Assembly: GCA_902611605.1 (NCBI GenBank)
Contig: CACMAH010000001.1
Span: 1 to 64,000 of the forward strand
DNA: 64,000 bases
Source: an uncultured Alphaproteobacteria bacterium
GTDB taxonomy: Bacteria > Pseudomonadota > Alphaproteobacteria > Rhodobacterales > Rhodobacteraceae
Direction: 5' to 3'
The translations under genes and the position numbers were made by a program. This document shows positions 18,439 to 27,858 of the stretch, piece by piece (positions within the stretch are counted from its first letter, which is position 1; every line of letters starts with the position of its first letter). The notes beneath the pieces were generated by a model, which worked only from the letters and a program-made list of their open reading frames with translations, was not told the origin of the DNA and searched no databases.

Positions 18439-19253
18439 CGTTTTCTCCGCCTATATGATCTTCCATCTCTATAGGATTTACGTTTATCGCCAGATAAACC
18501 AAGATAAAATTCTTTAACATCTGGATTTTCTCTTAACTCTTCTGCAGGCCCATCCATTACAACTCTTCCACTTTCTAAGATATAACCAAAATGTGCAAAC
18601 CTTAAAGCCACATTTGTATTTTGCTCAGCAAGAAGAAAAGATACACCTTCTTTTTCATTTAGTTTTTTAACAATTTCAAATATTTCTTCAACAAGCTGTG
18701 GAGCTAAACCCATACTAGGTTCGTCAAGTAAAACAGTTTCAGGTTTTGACATTAAAGCCCTTCCAATAGCACACATTTGCTGTTCTCCACCTGAAGTATA
18801 CCCTGCTTGACTTTTTCTTCTTTGTTTAAGTCTTGGGAAATAGCTATAAACCATATCTAAGTCTTCAAGCACCCTCTTTTTTCCCTCTTTCCTTGTATAT
18901 GCTCCAGTCAGTAGATTTTCTTCAACAGTTAAATGTTCAAAACAATGCCGGCCTTCCATTACTTGAATTACACCTGATTTTACTAAATCTGATGGATTTA
19001 ACCTATCTATTTTTTCATTTCTATAAGTTATAGATCCCTTAGTAACTTCACCTCTCTCTGAATGAAGTAAGTTAGAAATGGCTTTTAAAGTTGTCGTCTT
19101 TCCTGCTCCATTTCCACCGAGTAATGCAACTATTGAACCTTTGGAAAGAGATAAGCTTACCCCTTTTAAAACAAGTATTACATGGTTATAAACAACCTCT
19201 ATATTATTTACTTCTAAAAGTGTTTCACTATCTCTTAACATTAGACTTCCCAT
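18426..19253 (-). CDS. livF: branched-chain amino acid-type ABC transporter ATP-binding protein (LivF)
   Basis: 275 residues. Walker A GGNGAGKTT, Q-loop in VIQVMEGRHCFEHLTV, signature SGGEQQM, Walker B TVLLDEPSMGLAP and the AEQN switch of the LivF subgroup. The last 25 residues are an arginine-rich tail. A terminator hairpin abuts the first ATG (19253); the ATG at 19241 is preceded by GGGAAG and may be the real start. It powers, with LivG, the permease pair encoded upstream. It lies downstream of the terminator that follows the binding-protein gene, so expression should depend on read-through. Confidence 0.9.
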   Translation of the reverse strand: MGSLMLRDSETLLEVNNIEVVYNHVILVLKGVSLSLSKGSIVALLGGNGAGKTTTLKAISNLLHSERGEVTKGSITYRNEKIDRLNPSDLVKSGVIQVMEGRHCFEHLTVEENLLTGAYTRKEGKKRVLEDLDMVYSYFPRLKQRRKSQAGYTSGGEQQMCAIGRALMSKPETVLLDEPSMGLAPQLVEEIFEIVKKLNEKEGVSFLLAEQNTNVALRFAHFGYILESGRVVMDGPAEELRENPDVKEFYLGLSGDKRKSYRDGRSYRRRKRWLN

Positions 19254-19254
19254 T

Positions 19255-19281
19255 AAAAAGGGCCCAAAAAAATAGGGCCCT
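19255..19281 (-). terminator. intrinsic terminator between binding-protein gene and livF
   Basis: On the minus strand AGGGCCC, a nine-base loop rich in T, GGGCCCT, then five T. The stem is seven pairs, six of them G-C, unusually strong for this AT-rich window. It sits 16 bases after the binding-protein stop and directly before the livF ATG, so it likely sets the excess of binding protein over the ATPase. Confidence 0.8.
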
Positions 19282-19296
19282 AATTATTAAATCATA

Positions 19297-20583
19297 TTAG
19301 TTACAACGCTCTTTAATATTATTTTCTGCAGCATATTGAGCGCTATCTGCAAGTATCAACGGTTCAATCACACTTGCGTCTGAGTTCATGTATTCAGTGA
19401 TAAATGACCAAGTACCTTTTTTTGCATCCCATTGCTGAATAGCAGCAGATCCTTGACCTCCATGATTTTCGCATGTTGCTTTAAAAGTAGGTGAAAAACC
19501 AGCAATTCCAATTGCAGCCATTTTTTCTTCTGACATTTCAAGATTTTCCAGACCGTCGCGCATCATTGTAGGTGTAATTTTGCTTACTCCATGAATTTTC
19601 TGAGCAGTTTTAGCGGCTTCAGTAGCCATAATTGCAGCATACATTCCTCGACTATATAAAACCGTACCTACGTTTGATCCATCACCAGCGCCAAGTCCTT
19701 TATCAATTACAAACTTTCTCATATCGTCATAAACAGGAAAATTATCACCTGGAGCGTGCATAGCAAGGGACTTGTATCCATGAGCGGCATCACCGGCTGG
19801 AAGAACATCATTTTCAGAACCAGACCACCAAACTCCTATAAAATTTTCCATTGGAAATCTAATATTAGCTGCTTCTTGGATTGCAACTGAGTTCATGACT
19901 CCCCATCCCCACATAAAAATATAATCAGGTCGCTCTCTTCTTATTTGAAGCCACTGAGACTTCTGCTCCTGACCTGGATGATCTACTGGAAGAAGTGAAA
20001 GCTCAAATTTATGTTTTTCACTCAATGCCTCTAGTGTTCTAATAGGTTCTTTACCATACGCAGAATTGTGATAAACAAGAGCAATTTTTTTACCCTCTAA
20101 TGATCCACCACTCATATCCATAGCATGCTTTGTTGCTATACTTGCTGCATCCCAGTAGGTGCCCGGAAAGTTAAATACCCATTTAAAAACTTTACCATTT
20201 CTACCAGAAGTTCTTCCATATCCAGAAGATAAAATTGGAATGCTATCTGCTGCTGATTTAGGGATAAGCTGATATGTTATTCCAGTTGAAAGTGGTTGAT
20301 AAACTAAAGAACCTTCACCTTTTGTAGATTCATAACATTCCACCCCTTTTTCTGTATTATAGGCGGTTTCACATTTAACAACTCGAATTGGTTCACCCCC
20401 AAGACCACCGTCTCTTTCATTTAAAAGCGTAAAATAATCTTCATAACCATCAGCAAAAGGAATCCCGTTTGGTCCATAAGGGCCAGTTCGATAGCTTAAG
20501 GATGGAAATACTAATTCTGCTAGAACTGGAGACACTAAAAATAAGGTTGCCAGTGCAGAAAAAATTGTTTTTTTAAAATTCAT
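19297..20583 (-). CDS. ABC transporter periplasmic substrate-binding protein (Liv type)
   Basis: 428 residues. N-terminal signal peptide (KK, then a hydrophobic run ending SPVLA) and a mature Leu/Ile/Val-binding-protein fold of type I. It has the paired-lobe pattern ADGYEDYFTLLNERDGGLGG, YHNSAYGKEP and the C-terminal AATEAAKTAQ. Strong AGAGGGA ribosome site. It has its own promoter upstream and a terminator downstream, while the permease genes precede it in the same direction. At 428 residues it is longer than amino-acid LivJ, matching the group linked to CoA ligases that bind aromatic or other carboxylic acids. Ligand unknown. Confidence 0.88.
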   Translation of the reverse strand: MNFKKTIFSALATLFLVSPVLAELVFPSLSYRTGPYGPNGIPFADGYEDYFTLLNERDGGLGGEPIRVVKCETAYNTEKGVECYESTKGEGSLVYQPLSTGITYQLIPKSAADSIPILSSGYGRTSGRNGKVFKWVFNFPGTYWDAASIATKHAMDMSGGSLEGKKIALVYHNSAYGKEPIRTLEALSEKHKFELSLLPVDHPGQEQKSQWLQIRRERPDYIFMWGWGVMNSVAIQEAANIRFPMENFIGVWWSGSENDVLPAGDAAHGYKSLAMHAPGDNFPVYDDMRKFVIDKGLGAGDGSNVGTVLYSRGMYAAIMATEAAKTAQKIHGVSKITPTMMRDGLENLEMSEEKMAAIGIAGFSPTFKATCENHGGQGSAAIQQWDAKKGTWSFITEYMNSDASVIEPLILADSAQYAAENNIKERCN

Positions 20584-20619
20584 GTTTCCCTCTCTTTAAA
20601 TTTGTCTATTGACCCTCTA

Positions 20620-20648
20620 ATTACACCTTTTACTTAAACTGGAGTCAA
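20620..20648 (-). promoter_or_regulatory. sigma70-type promoter for the substrate-binding-protein gene
   Basis: On the minus strand TTGACT (20643-20648), 17-base spacer, TGTAAT (20620-20625). Each box has five of six consensus bases and the spacing is ideal. It lies in the 102-base gap between livM and the binding-protein gene and would start the transcript about 30 bases before the ATG. Confidence 0.65.
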
Positions 20649-20685
20649 TATATAGTATTAATATTTAATACTTAATTTTACCATT

Positions 20686-21762
20686 TTAATAAGGAAATGG
20701 CCAAATTCTAAGTTTTTGTTTAAGTAAATTCCAAAGTTGAGCTAAACCATGAGGTTCAACTATAAGGAAAAATATAATTAATCCTCCAATTATTATAAAT
20801 TCAAAATGAGCAGCAATATCTACTGACCATCCAAATTGTAAAACTAACAAATTTTTCAGAGCAACTGGCATCAATACCATAAAAGCAGCACCAGCAAAAG
20901 ATCCAAATATAGAACCTAATCCACCAATGATAACCATAAACAATACTATAAAAGATTTTTGTATACTAAAAGCTTCTGTTGGTTCAACAGCTCCTAAATA
21001 TACGGAAAAAAATAAAGCACCAGCTACACCAACATAAAAAGAACTAATAGCAAATGCAGAAAGTTTAGCAATCAATGGGTTAACTCCTATAATTTCTGCT
21101 GCTATATCCATATCCCTGATTGCCATCCAACTTCTACCTATCTTACCTCTGGTAAGATTTCTAGCTACCCAAGCCAATAAAAAAACAAACAGAAAACAAA
21201 AAAGATATTTAGCAGCTGGAGTAGATTCTGAACCAGTAATAAAGAAACTACCTACACTTCTACTGGGAGAAGTTATCATTCCAGTAGCAGAGTAATTATA
21301 AAACCAACCTACTTTGTTAAATAACCAAATCAAAAAAAACTGCGCAGCCAACGTTGCAACTGCCAAATAAAACCCTTTAATCCTTAGACTTGGCAACCCA
21401 AATAAAGTACCTACTAAAGCAGTTACAAAACCTGATAAAATTATAACAAAAAAGATATTTAAATCAGGAAAAGCAGTCATGAGCTTATAAGAGGCGTAGG
21501 CTCCCACAGCCATAAATCCACCTGTTCCTAGGCTTACTTGACCACAGTAACCAGTCAAAATATTAAGTCCCAAAGCAGCAATAGCATAAATTAAGAATGG
21601 TAAAAAAACTGCATTAGCCCAATAATCATTTATAACAAAAGGAATAAATAATAATCCAACAATAATAACAAAATAATATCTATACCTATCAAATCTTATA
21701 GGAAAAGTTTGACTATCCTGAGCATAAGATGTTTTGAATTCACCAACTTCTCGATATAACAT
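20686..21762 (-). CDS. livM: branched-chain amino acid-type ABC permease (LivM)
   Basis: 358 residues with about ten hydrophobic segments. The family blocks are clear: ALGLNILTGYCGQVSLGTGGF, GFYLAVATLAAQF, the cytoplasmic coupling loop GRSWMAIRDMDIAAEIIGVN, and GGLGSIFGSFAGAAF. It forms the inner-membrane pore with LivH. It starts two bases after the livH stop. The N-terminal 25 residues before the first membrane segment are polar. Substrate is as for the binding protein, unknown. Confidence 0.9.
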   Translation of the reverse strand: MLYREVGEFKTSYAQDSQTFPIRFDRYRYYFVIIVGLLFIPFVINDYWANAVFLPFLIYAIAALGLNILTGYCGQVSLGTGGFMAVGAYASYKLMTAFPDLNIFFVIILSGFVTALVGTLFGLPSLRIKGFYLAVATLAAQFFLIWLFNKVGWFYNYSATGMITSPSRSVGSFFITGSESTPAAKYLFCFLFVFLLAWVARNLTRGKIGRSWMAIRDMDIAAEIIGVNPLIAKLSAFAISSFYVGVAGALFFSVYLGAVEPTEAFSIQKSFIVLFMVIIGGLGSIFGSFAGAAFMVLMPVALKNLLVLQFGWSVDIAAHFEFIIIGGLIIFFLIVEPHGLAQLWNLLKQKLRIWPFPY

Positions 21763-21764
21763 TT

Positions 21765-22766
21765 TTAAACTCTTTCTATAATTTTCTCACCAAATAAACC
21801 TTGAGGCCTAAAAACTAAAAATAATAGTGCAAGTACATAAGCAAACCAATTTTCAGTAGCTCCACCAATAATAGGGGCCATAAAAAACTCAAATAATTTT
21901 TCTCCTGCACCAATTATAAGACCGCCAACTATGGCACCAGGTATTGATGTAAAGCCCCCTAACATCAACACTGGTAATGCTTTCAAAGCAATCAATGATA
22001 AAGAAAATTGAACACCTGATTTTGCTCCCCACATCATTCCGGCTACCAAAGCTACAAATCCAGAAATTGACCACACAAGAACCCATATTACTCTCAAACT
22101 TATACCCACTGAAAGTGCGGCCTGATGATCATCAGCAACTGCTCTAAGTGCTCTACCTGATTTAGTATACTGAGAAAAGACAGTAAGAAATAATACTAAA
22201 CTTATAGCGATGATGGCCGCCCACACATCTAAAAGATCAACATACATACCATAGAACTTTTCACCCTCAGCAGCCCATCCAATGGTAAAGTCTTCAAACC
22301 ATAACGATCCACCTTGAGGAATGCCTACATTTAGGGTTTTTACATCAGATCCCCACATTAAGTCACCAAAACCCTCCATGAAATAAGCAAGCCCTATAGT
22401 GGCCATAAACAAAATTATTGGCTCTTGATTAACTAAATGTTTAAGAATTAACTTTTCTACTAATACAGCAAATAAAACCATTACAAGTATTGTAAAAATA
22501 ATTGCAGCAATAGCAGGTAATGTCCAATCAAAATGATGTACTTTAGTACCAAAGACTGCATTTATAAGATGAGCAAAAGGTACCCTACCTTCTTGTAACC
22601 CTACTAATGTAAGTGCAGCAAATAAAGCCATAACACCTTGCGCGTAATTGAATATACCTGAAGCTTTAAAAATAAGGACAAATCCAAGAGCAACTAATGA
22701 ATAAAGCACTCCTGCCATTAAACCATTTAATATCACCTCAATTGTATATAAAAAATCAGCACTCAT
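21765..22766 (-). CDS. livH: branched-chain amino acid-type ABC permease (LivH)
   Basis: 333 residues, hydrophobic throughout. N-terminal LNGLMAGVLYSLVALGFVLIFKASGIFNYAQG is the LivH hallmark (split here by position near residues 13-45). The coupling loop is SGRALRAVADDHQAALSVGI, and LGGFTSIPGAIVGGL follows near the C-terminus. A central stretch, about residues 60-85 and 145-170, is longer than in E. coli LivH, as is usual in the ligase-linked subgroup. An AGGGG ribosome site lies ten bases upstream. It forms the translocation path with LivM. Confidence 0.9.
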   Translation of the reverse strand: MSADFLYTIEVILNGLMAGVLYSLVALGFVLIFKASGIFNYAQGVMALFAALTLVGLQEGRVPFAHLINAVFGTKVHHFDWTLPAIAAIIFTILVMVLFAVLVEKLILKHLVNQEPIILFMATIGLAYFMEGFGDLMWGSDVKTLNVGIPQGGSLWFEDFTIGWAAEGEKFYGMYVDLLDVWAAIIAISLVLFLTVFSQYTKSGRALRAVADDHQAALSVGISLRVIWVLVWSISGFVALVAGMMWGAKSGVQFSLSLIALKALPVLMLGGFTSIPGAIVGGLIIGAGEKLFEFFMAPIIGGATENWFAYVLALLFLVFRPQGLFGEKIIERV

Positions 22767-22775
22767 TATAAACCC

Positions 22776-23558
22776 CTAATGCTCTGAAACACCCAAATAG
22801 GCGTCAATTACAGCTTGATTGTTACGAACTTCATCTGGGGTACCATCACCAATCTTTTTTCCATAATCCATAACAACTACCCGATCAGAAATATCCATTA
22901 CAACACCCATATCATGCTCGATTAGGGCAACAGTAGTCCCAAACTCATTATTTACATCCAAAATATATCTACTCATGTCTTCTTTTTCTTCTACGTTCAT
23001 ACCAGCCATAGGTTCATCAAGTAATAGTAGTTCTGGCTGAGCAGCTAATGCCCTACCAAGTTCAACTCTTTTTTGCAAACCATAAGGTAGTGCACCAACA
23101 GGCGTTTTACGAATGTGCTGTATTTCTAAGAAATCAATTACTTTTTCAACCACTTCTCTATTCTCATATTCTTCTTTGGAAGCTCCTCCTGCCCAAATTA
23201 TTTGAGAGAAAATACTTTTTTTCATATGAGTAAATCTACCCGTCATTATGTTGTCTAACGCCGACATCCCTTTAAAAAGGGCAATATTTTGAAAAGTCCT
23301 AGCAATACCTTGGTGTGCTATTTGATAAGGTTTCATAGATCCCCTTTTTTTACCTCGAAACCAAACTTCTCCTTCTTGAGGATGATAAAATCCATTAATG
23401 ACATTGAGCATAGACGATTTTCCTGCACCATTAGGACCAATAATAGCTCTAATTTCACCTTTAAATATGTCAAAGGAAATATTTTGTATAGCTACAACAC
23501 CACCAAAGCGTAAAACTATATTTTTAATATCCATCATTTTGGTGTTATCTACATTCAT
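22776..23558 (-). CDS. livG: branched-chain amino acid-type ABC transporter ATP-binding protein (LivG)
   Basis: 260 residues. Walker A GPNGAGKSS, Q-loop in GIARTFQNIALFKGM, a signature region reading LPYGLQKRVELGRALA (the LSYG-type signature of LivG), Walker B LLLLDEPMAGM and IEHDM switch histidine. Its ATG overlaps the stop of the upstream acyl-CoA ligase gene (ATGA). It pairs with LivF. Confidence 0.92.
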   Translation of the reverse strand: MNVDNTKMMDIKNIVLRFGGVVAIQNISFDIFKGEIRAIIGPNGAGKSSMLNVINGFYHPQEGEVWFRGKKRGSMKPYQIAHQGIARTFQNIALFKGMSALDNIMTGRFTHMKKSIFSQIIWAGGASKEEYENREVVEKVIDFLEIQHIRKTPVGALPYGLQKRVELGRALAAQPELLLLDEPMAGMNVEEKEDMSRYILDVNNEFGTTVALIEHDMGVVMDISDRVVVMDYGKKIGDGTPDEVRNNQAVIDAYLGVSEH

Positions 23559-25504
23559 GCAGCTTCTACCCTTTTAAAAGTTTCCTCAAGCTCTTGAATT
23601 TTAATTGAAGCAGATATTTTTCCTTTTCTTCCGTCTTCATATGTTACTTCTGTTTCTGTATAAATTTCTTTTGATCCATCGTATAAAGCTTTTATTAAAT
23701 CAGAATATTTATCATTAACAAGATTTCTTCTTACTTTTCTTGTTCTAGTTATCTCTCCATCATCAGGATCTAATTCTTTATGTAGAACAAGAAATCTTCT
23801 AATTTGACAATTCGATAAATTTTTATCTTTAGAAAGTGATAAATTCACTTCTCTAATATGTTCACCAACCATTTTGTAAACTTCAGGATGTCCTGCTAAT
23901 TCCTGATAAGAAGCATAAGAAATATTATTTTTTTCAGCCCAATTCCCAACAGCTGTTAAATCAATATTAATCATAGCAACACAATATTCTTTTCCAGAAC
24001 CAAACAAAACTGCCTCTAAAATATTAGGATAAAATTTTAATTTATTTTCAACATATTTAGGAGCAAATAACGAACCTTGTTTTAACTTTCCCACATCTTT
24101 TGCTCTATCAATAATTTTAAGATGTCCTGTTTCTTCATCAATAAACCCTGCATCACCTGTAGCTACCCATCCTTCTTTATCTTTTGTTTTTTTTGTATTT
24201 GAAGGATCCTTAAAATATTCAACAAAAGAACCAGGTGAACGATAAAGTACTTCTCCTGAATTTGATATTTTTAATTCAACCCCATTTACAGGAACTCCAA
24301 CTGTTTCGGGATGAACCTGTTTGTCAGGTTGACAGGTGACAAAAACACAGGCTTCAGTTTGTCCATAAAGTTGTTTTAAATTAATACCCAAAGATCTAAA
24401 AAATTGAAAAATCTCTGGTCCAATTGCCTCTCCAGCAGTATAACCAACTTTTGTTTTTGAAAGTCCCATTCTATTTTTTAAAGGGCCGTAAATAAATATT
24501 TCACCCAGGAAATATTTAATCCTATTAATAAGTCCAACGCTCTTATTTTCTAAAATTTTTTCACCATTTTCTTTAGCAGTCGCCATGAAGTAATTAAATA
24601 ACGTTTTTTTAAATAAACCTGCATCGTCTATTTTAAGATTAACAGAAGTAAGCAGTGATTCAAAAAATCGTGGAGGACCAAAAAAGTAACTAGGACCAAT
24701 TTCACGCATATCGTCATGCAAAGTTTCTGCACTTTCTGGACAACATATACACATTCCAGATTGAAGACCTAAACCCATTGAAAATGCAAAATCACCAACC
24801 CAAGCCATTGGCAAGTAACAAATTAGGGAAAAATTGCTGTCAATTTTATCAAAAACAATACCAGCTTTTCCACTTTCAATAACATTTTTATTTGATAAAA
24901 CAACTCCTTTGGATCGTCCTGTAGTACCAGATGTATAAAGTAGAATTGACTTCGTATCTAAGTTTTGTTTGGCTTGTCTCTTTTTCAATTCAGTTTGAAA
25001 CTTGGTTATGTTTTTTAGCTTATCTGGAGAAGAAATATCGTCTAAAGAAGATAAGTTATTTTTTTTGTAATTTCTAAGTCCTCTAGGATCCAGATAAATA
25101 ATATTTTTTAATAAAGGAATGTCTTTTTTTATCTCTATAAGTTTATCAACTTGCTCTTGATTTTCTACTATAGCCATTTTTGCAGAACAGTGGGAAATAG
25201 GAAAAATCATTTCTTGAGCAACTGCATCTTGGTACAAAGGAGTTGGAATTGCCCCAACATTTTGAGCAGCAATTATTGACCAATATAGATGAGGTCTATT
25301 GCGTCCAATTATACAAATATGATCACCTTCTTTGATTCCCAGGCTGATTAAACCTAAAGACAAGTTGTTTACATACTCATATACATCTTTCCAAGACCAA
25401 GATTGCCAGATACCAAACTCCTTTTCTCTAAAAGCAGGTTTTTCAGCAAATTGAATTGAATTTCTTTCAAGGATGGCTGGTAATGTATGTAAATTTTCAG
25501 TCAA
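23555..25504 (-). CDS. long-chain-type AMP-forming acyl-CoA synthetase
   Basis: 649 residues. ANL superfamily: LLYTSGTTGRSKGVVLSN phosphate loop, YLPMAWVGDF, LKQLYGQTEACVF, GWVATGDAGFIDEETGHLKIIDR and a C-terminal domain ending in a KISASIKIQELEE segment. The length and the GPPRFFESLL motif are those of long-chain acyl-CoA synthetases such as FadD15/ACSL-like proteins. First gene of the Liv operon, four-base overlap with livG. With the PaaK-like ligase at the other end, it suggests the importer brings in acids that are trapped as CoA esters. Substrate unknown. Confidence 0.87.
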   Translation of the reverse strand: MTENLHTLPAILERNSIQFAEKPAFREKEFGIWQSWSWKDVYEYVNNLSLGLISLGIKEGDHICIIGRNRPHLYWSIIAAQNVGAIPTPLYQDAVAQEMIFPISHCSAKMAIVENQEQVDKLIEIKKDIPLLKNIIYLDPRGLRNYKKNNLSSLDDISSPDKLKNITKFQTELKKRQAKQNLDTKSILLYTSGTTGRSKGVVLSNKNVIESGKAGIVFDKIDSNFSLICYLPMAWVGDFAFSMGLGLQSGMCICCPESAETLHDDMREIGPSYFFGPPRFFESLLTSVNLKIDDAGLFKKTLFNYFMATAKENGEKILENKSVGLINRIKYFLGEIFIYGPLKNRMGLSKTKVGYTAGEAIGPEIFQFFRSLGINLKQLYGQTEACVFVTCQPDKQVHPETVGVPVNGVELKISNSGEVLYRSPGSFVEYFKDPSNTKKTKDKEGWVATGDAGFIDEETGHLKIIDRAKDVGKLKQGSLFAPKYVENKLKFYPNILEAVLFGSGKEYCVAMINIDLTAVGNWAEKNNISYASYQELAGHPEVYKMVGEHIREVNLSLSKDKNLSNCQIRRFLVLHKELDPDDGEITRTRKVRRNLVNDKYSDLIKALYDGSKEIYTETEVTYEDGRKGKISASIKIQELEETFKRVEAA

Positions 25505-25586
25505 TAAATGACCCCATTTAACTTTATAACGTGAATACGCAGTTTTATATTTTTAATTACTTTTTGCAAGTACTGTTTTTATAAAG

Positions 25587-26540
25587 TTACTTTACCATAA
25601 TACATAATATTTCAAAAAGAATTGATGATCCCAAAAATGCCGTGCCACCACTGGGGTCAAATGGTGGTGAGATTTCTACTACATCTGCACCAATCAAATT
25701 TAAACCATTAAGTTTTCTTACAACATCCAAAGCTTGAAATGAGTTAGGTCCTCCTACCTCTGGAGTTCCCGTTCCAGGTGCAAATGCAGGGTCTATAAAA
25801 TCAATATCATAGGAAAGATATGTTTTTTTATCACCTACTATTGATTTAACCTCAGAAATTACATCGGGGATTCCTCTTTCAAAAAATTCCTCAATTGTTA
25901 TGATTCTGATACCTTCACTTTTTGCAAAATCTCTATCCTCGCTATCATAGTTAGTTCCTCTTATCCCTACTTGTACAGTTCTCTTTGGATCAATTAAGTT
26001 TTCCTCAATGGCTCTTCTAAATGGGGTTCCGTGTGTATACATTTGACCATCAAAATAGCTATGGAATAAATCAGTATGGCTATCAAATTGTATCAAACCC
26101 ACAGGTTCATTCTTGGCTAGGGATCTAAGAATTGGCAACGAACAAAGATGATCACCTCCTACTGTTAAAGGTAAAATATTTAAATCTTTTATTTTTAAAA
26201 AATAACTTTCAATTCTCTTTAAACTATCCTCCAAACTTGCTGGGTTTGGTGCTATGTCACCTAAATCTGCACAGTTTTTTAAATCAAAAGGACGTAAATT
26301 ATTAACACCATGTTGAGCTCTAATCATTGTAGACATATCTCTGACTTGTCTTGGTCCATGCCTAGGACCTGGCCTGTTGGTTGTTCCAGCATCCCATGGT
26401 GCACCAATAATTCCAATATCAACTTCAGTAATTTTGTCATGACCTAAACCTACATGTGGAAGTCTCATAAAAGTTGGCATTCCAGCAAACCGGGGTAATT
26501 CAAAACCTGAAATTGGTTCAAAAAAACTATTTTTTCCCAT
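25587..26540 (-). CDS. gbuA: ureohydrolase of the guanidinobutyrase (GbuA) type
   Basis: 317 residues, arginase fold. N-terminal PRFAGMPTFMRLPHV matches what I recall of Pseudomonas guanidinobutyrase. Manganese ligands: GGDH (His131), DSHTD (Asp153, His155, Asp157), YDIDFIDP (Asp245, Asp247), then APGTGTPEVGG. It would hydrolyse 4-guanidinobutyrate to GABA and urea, the last step of the arginine transaminase route whose first two enzymes appear at the window start. No urease genes are visible. Agmatinase or guanidinopropionase are alternatives. It is the last gene of an SDR-glycerate kinase-ureohydrolase set (13-15 base gaps). Confidence 0.8.
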   Translation of the reverse strand: MGKNSFFEPISGFELPRFAGMPTFMRLPHVGLGHDKITEVDIGIIGAPWDAGTTNRPGPRHGPRQVRDMSTMIRAQHGVNNLRPFDLKNCADLGDIAPNPASLEDSLKRIESYFLKIKDLNILPLTVGGDHLCSLPILRSLAKNEPVGLIQFDSHTDLFHSYFDGQMYTHGTPFRRAIEENLIDPKRTVQVGIRGTNYDSEDRDFAKSEGIRIITIEEFFERGIPDVISEVKSIVGDKKTYLSYDIDFIDPAFAPGTGTPEVGGPNSFQALDVVRKLNGLNLIGADVVEISPPFDPSGGTAFLGSSILFEILCIMVK

Positions 26541-26553
26541 AATTTATCTCCAT

Positions 26554-27843
26554 TTATTGGTCTTTAATTAAAATTGCTCGAAAGTCATTTACATTTGTAC
26601 CCGTTGGTCCTGTTATGAATAATTCACCACTTGATTTAAATGCACAATAGGAATTATTCTCGATTAAAAGTTTGTCTGGATTTAAATTTTTATTTCTAAT
26701 TTTGATTAATGTATTTTCGTCTATTATAGCACCTGCGTTGTCCTCAGTCCCGTCAATCCCGTCTGTATCAGCGGCTATCGCAACAAAGGACTTGACTCGC
26801 AATAACTCTAATTCAATAGCAAGACTTAAAAGATATTCAGTATTTCTACCACCTTTTCCATTCTTATTTGTAACCTTTACTGAAGTCTCACCACCAGAAA
26901 CAAAACAAAATATTTTTTTCGATTTTTTAAATTTAATTTTTTCTATATAGCTTTTTATGAAGCTTGCATGTTCTTTTGCAACCTGTGTAGCATGTCCTTG
27001 ACTTTGATCTGAAATAACAATTACTTCCAAATCCATTAACTTAGCAAAATTAGAAGTAGCATTCATTGATTTTTTTGCTGAAGCCAACAAATAAGCGGAA
27101 TTATTTTTGAACATTATGTCAGTCTTACAAGGTATATCGTCATTATTTTTTGTTATATGATTTAATATTTTTTTTGGCAAAATTACTTTATGCTTTTCAA
27201 TACAGTGAATTGCATCCATAGGTTTCCCAGTACTAGGTAATGTAGGACCAGAAGATACTTGTGAAAGGTCATCTCCTGGAATATCTGACACTACGTAAGT
27301 TTTTACTTTGGAAGGATATGCTAATCTAGCTAATCTACCTCCCTTAATCATTGAAAAATGCTTCCTTACAAGATTTGTTTCTTTAATGTTCATTCCTGAC
27401 TGTAAAAGTTTTTTATTTAAATTTATTTCATCTTTTAAATTAAAACCTTCTGGAGGAGATGGTAAAAGTGAAGATCCACCACCTGAAACAAAAAAAATTA
27501 ATAAATCATTTTTTTTAAGTTTATCAACTTTTTCAATCAAATATTTTGAAGCCTCAAGTCCATTCTTGTTTGGGACTGGATGCCCTGCAAAAAAAATTTT
27601 AAAATTATTTAAATTTTCTGATACATTTTTAATTTTTGTGGATATTATAATTCCTTCATATTGAGATTTAATTTTATCTTGAATTTTTTCACAATATGGA
27701 ATTGACGCTTTTCCTACTCCAACTAATAAAGTTTTTCCCTTAATATCAACATTTTTAAAGCTTTTAAGACAAATTTCAGGAGAAGCAACTTCAACATATT
27801 TAAAGAATAAAGTAGTGAGCTTATCCCTTAAAACTTGATTCAA
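26554..27843 (-). CDS. gckA: glycerate 2-kinase (GckA/TtuD, MOFRL family)
   Basis: 429 residues. N-terminal glycerate kinase domain with GVGKASIPYCEKI, AGHPVPNKNG, FVSGGGSSLLPSPP and VSDIPGDDLSQVSSGPT; C-terminal MOFRL domain with FVSGGETSV, GGRNTEYLLSLAIEL and AADTDGIDGTEDNAGA. It phosphorylates glycerate to 2-phosphoglycerate in the serine/hydroxypyruvate/tartronate routes. Fifteen bases follow the SDR stop, so the two are co-transcribed. The TTG codon near 27843 precedes no better start. The normal family length is 420-430. Confidence 0.9.
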   Translation of the reverse strand: MNQVLRDKLTTLFFKYVEVASPEICLKSFKNVDIKGKTLLVGVGKASIPYCEKIQDKIKSQYEGIIISTKIKNVSENLNNFKIFFAGHPVPNKNGLEASKYLIEKVDKLKKNDLLIFFVSGGGSSLLPSPPEGFNLKDEINLNKKLLQSGMNIKETNLVRKHFSMIKGGRLARLAYPSKVKTYVVSDIPGDDLSQVSSGPTLPSTGKPMDAIHCIEKHKVILPKKILNHITKNNDDIPCKTDIMFKNNSAYLLASAKKSMNATSNFAKLMDLEVIVISDQSQGHATQVAKEHASFIKSYIEKIKFKKSKKIFCFVSGGETSVKVTNKNGKGGRNTEYLLSLAIELELLRVKSFVAIAADTDGIDGTEDNAGAIIDENTLIKIRNKNLNPDKLLIENNSYCAFKSSGELFITGPTGTNVNDFRAILIKDQ

Positions 27844-27858
27844 AATAAAATTTTTCTA

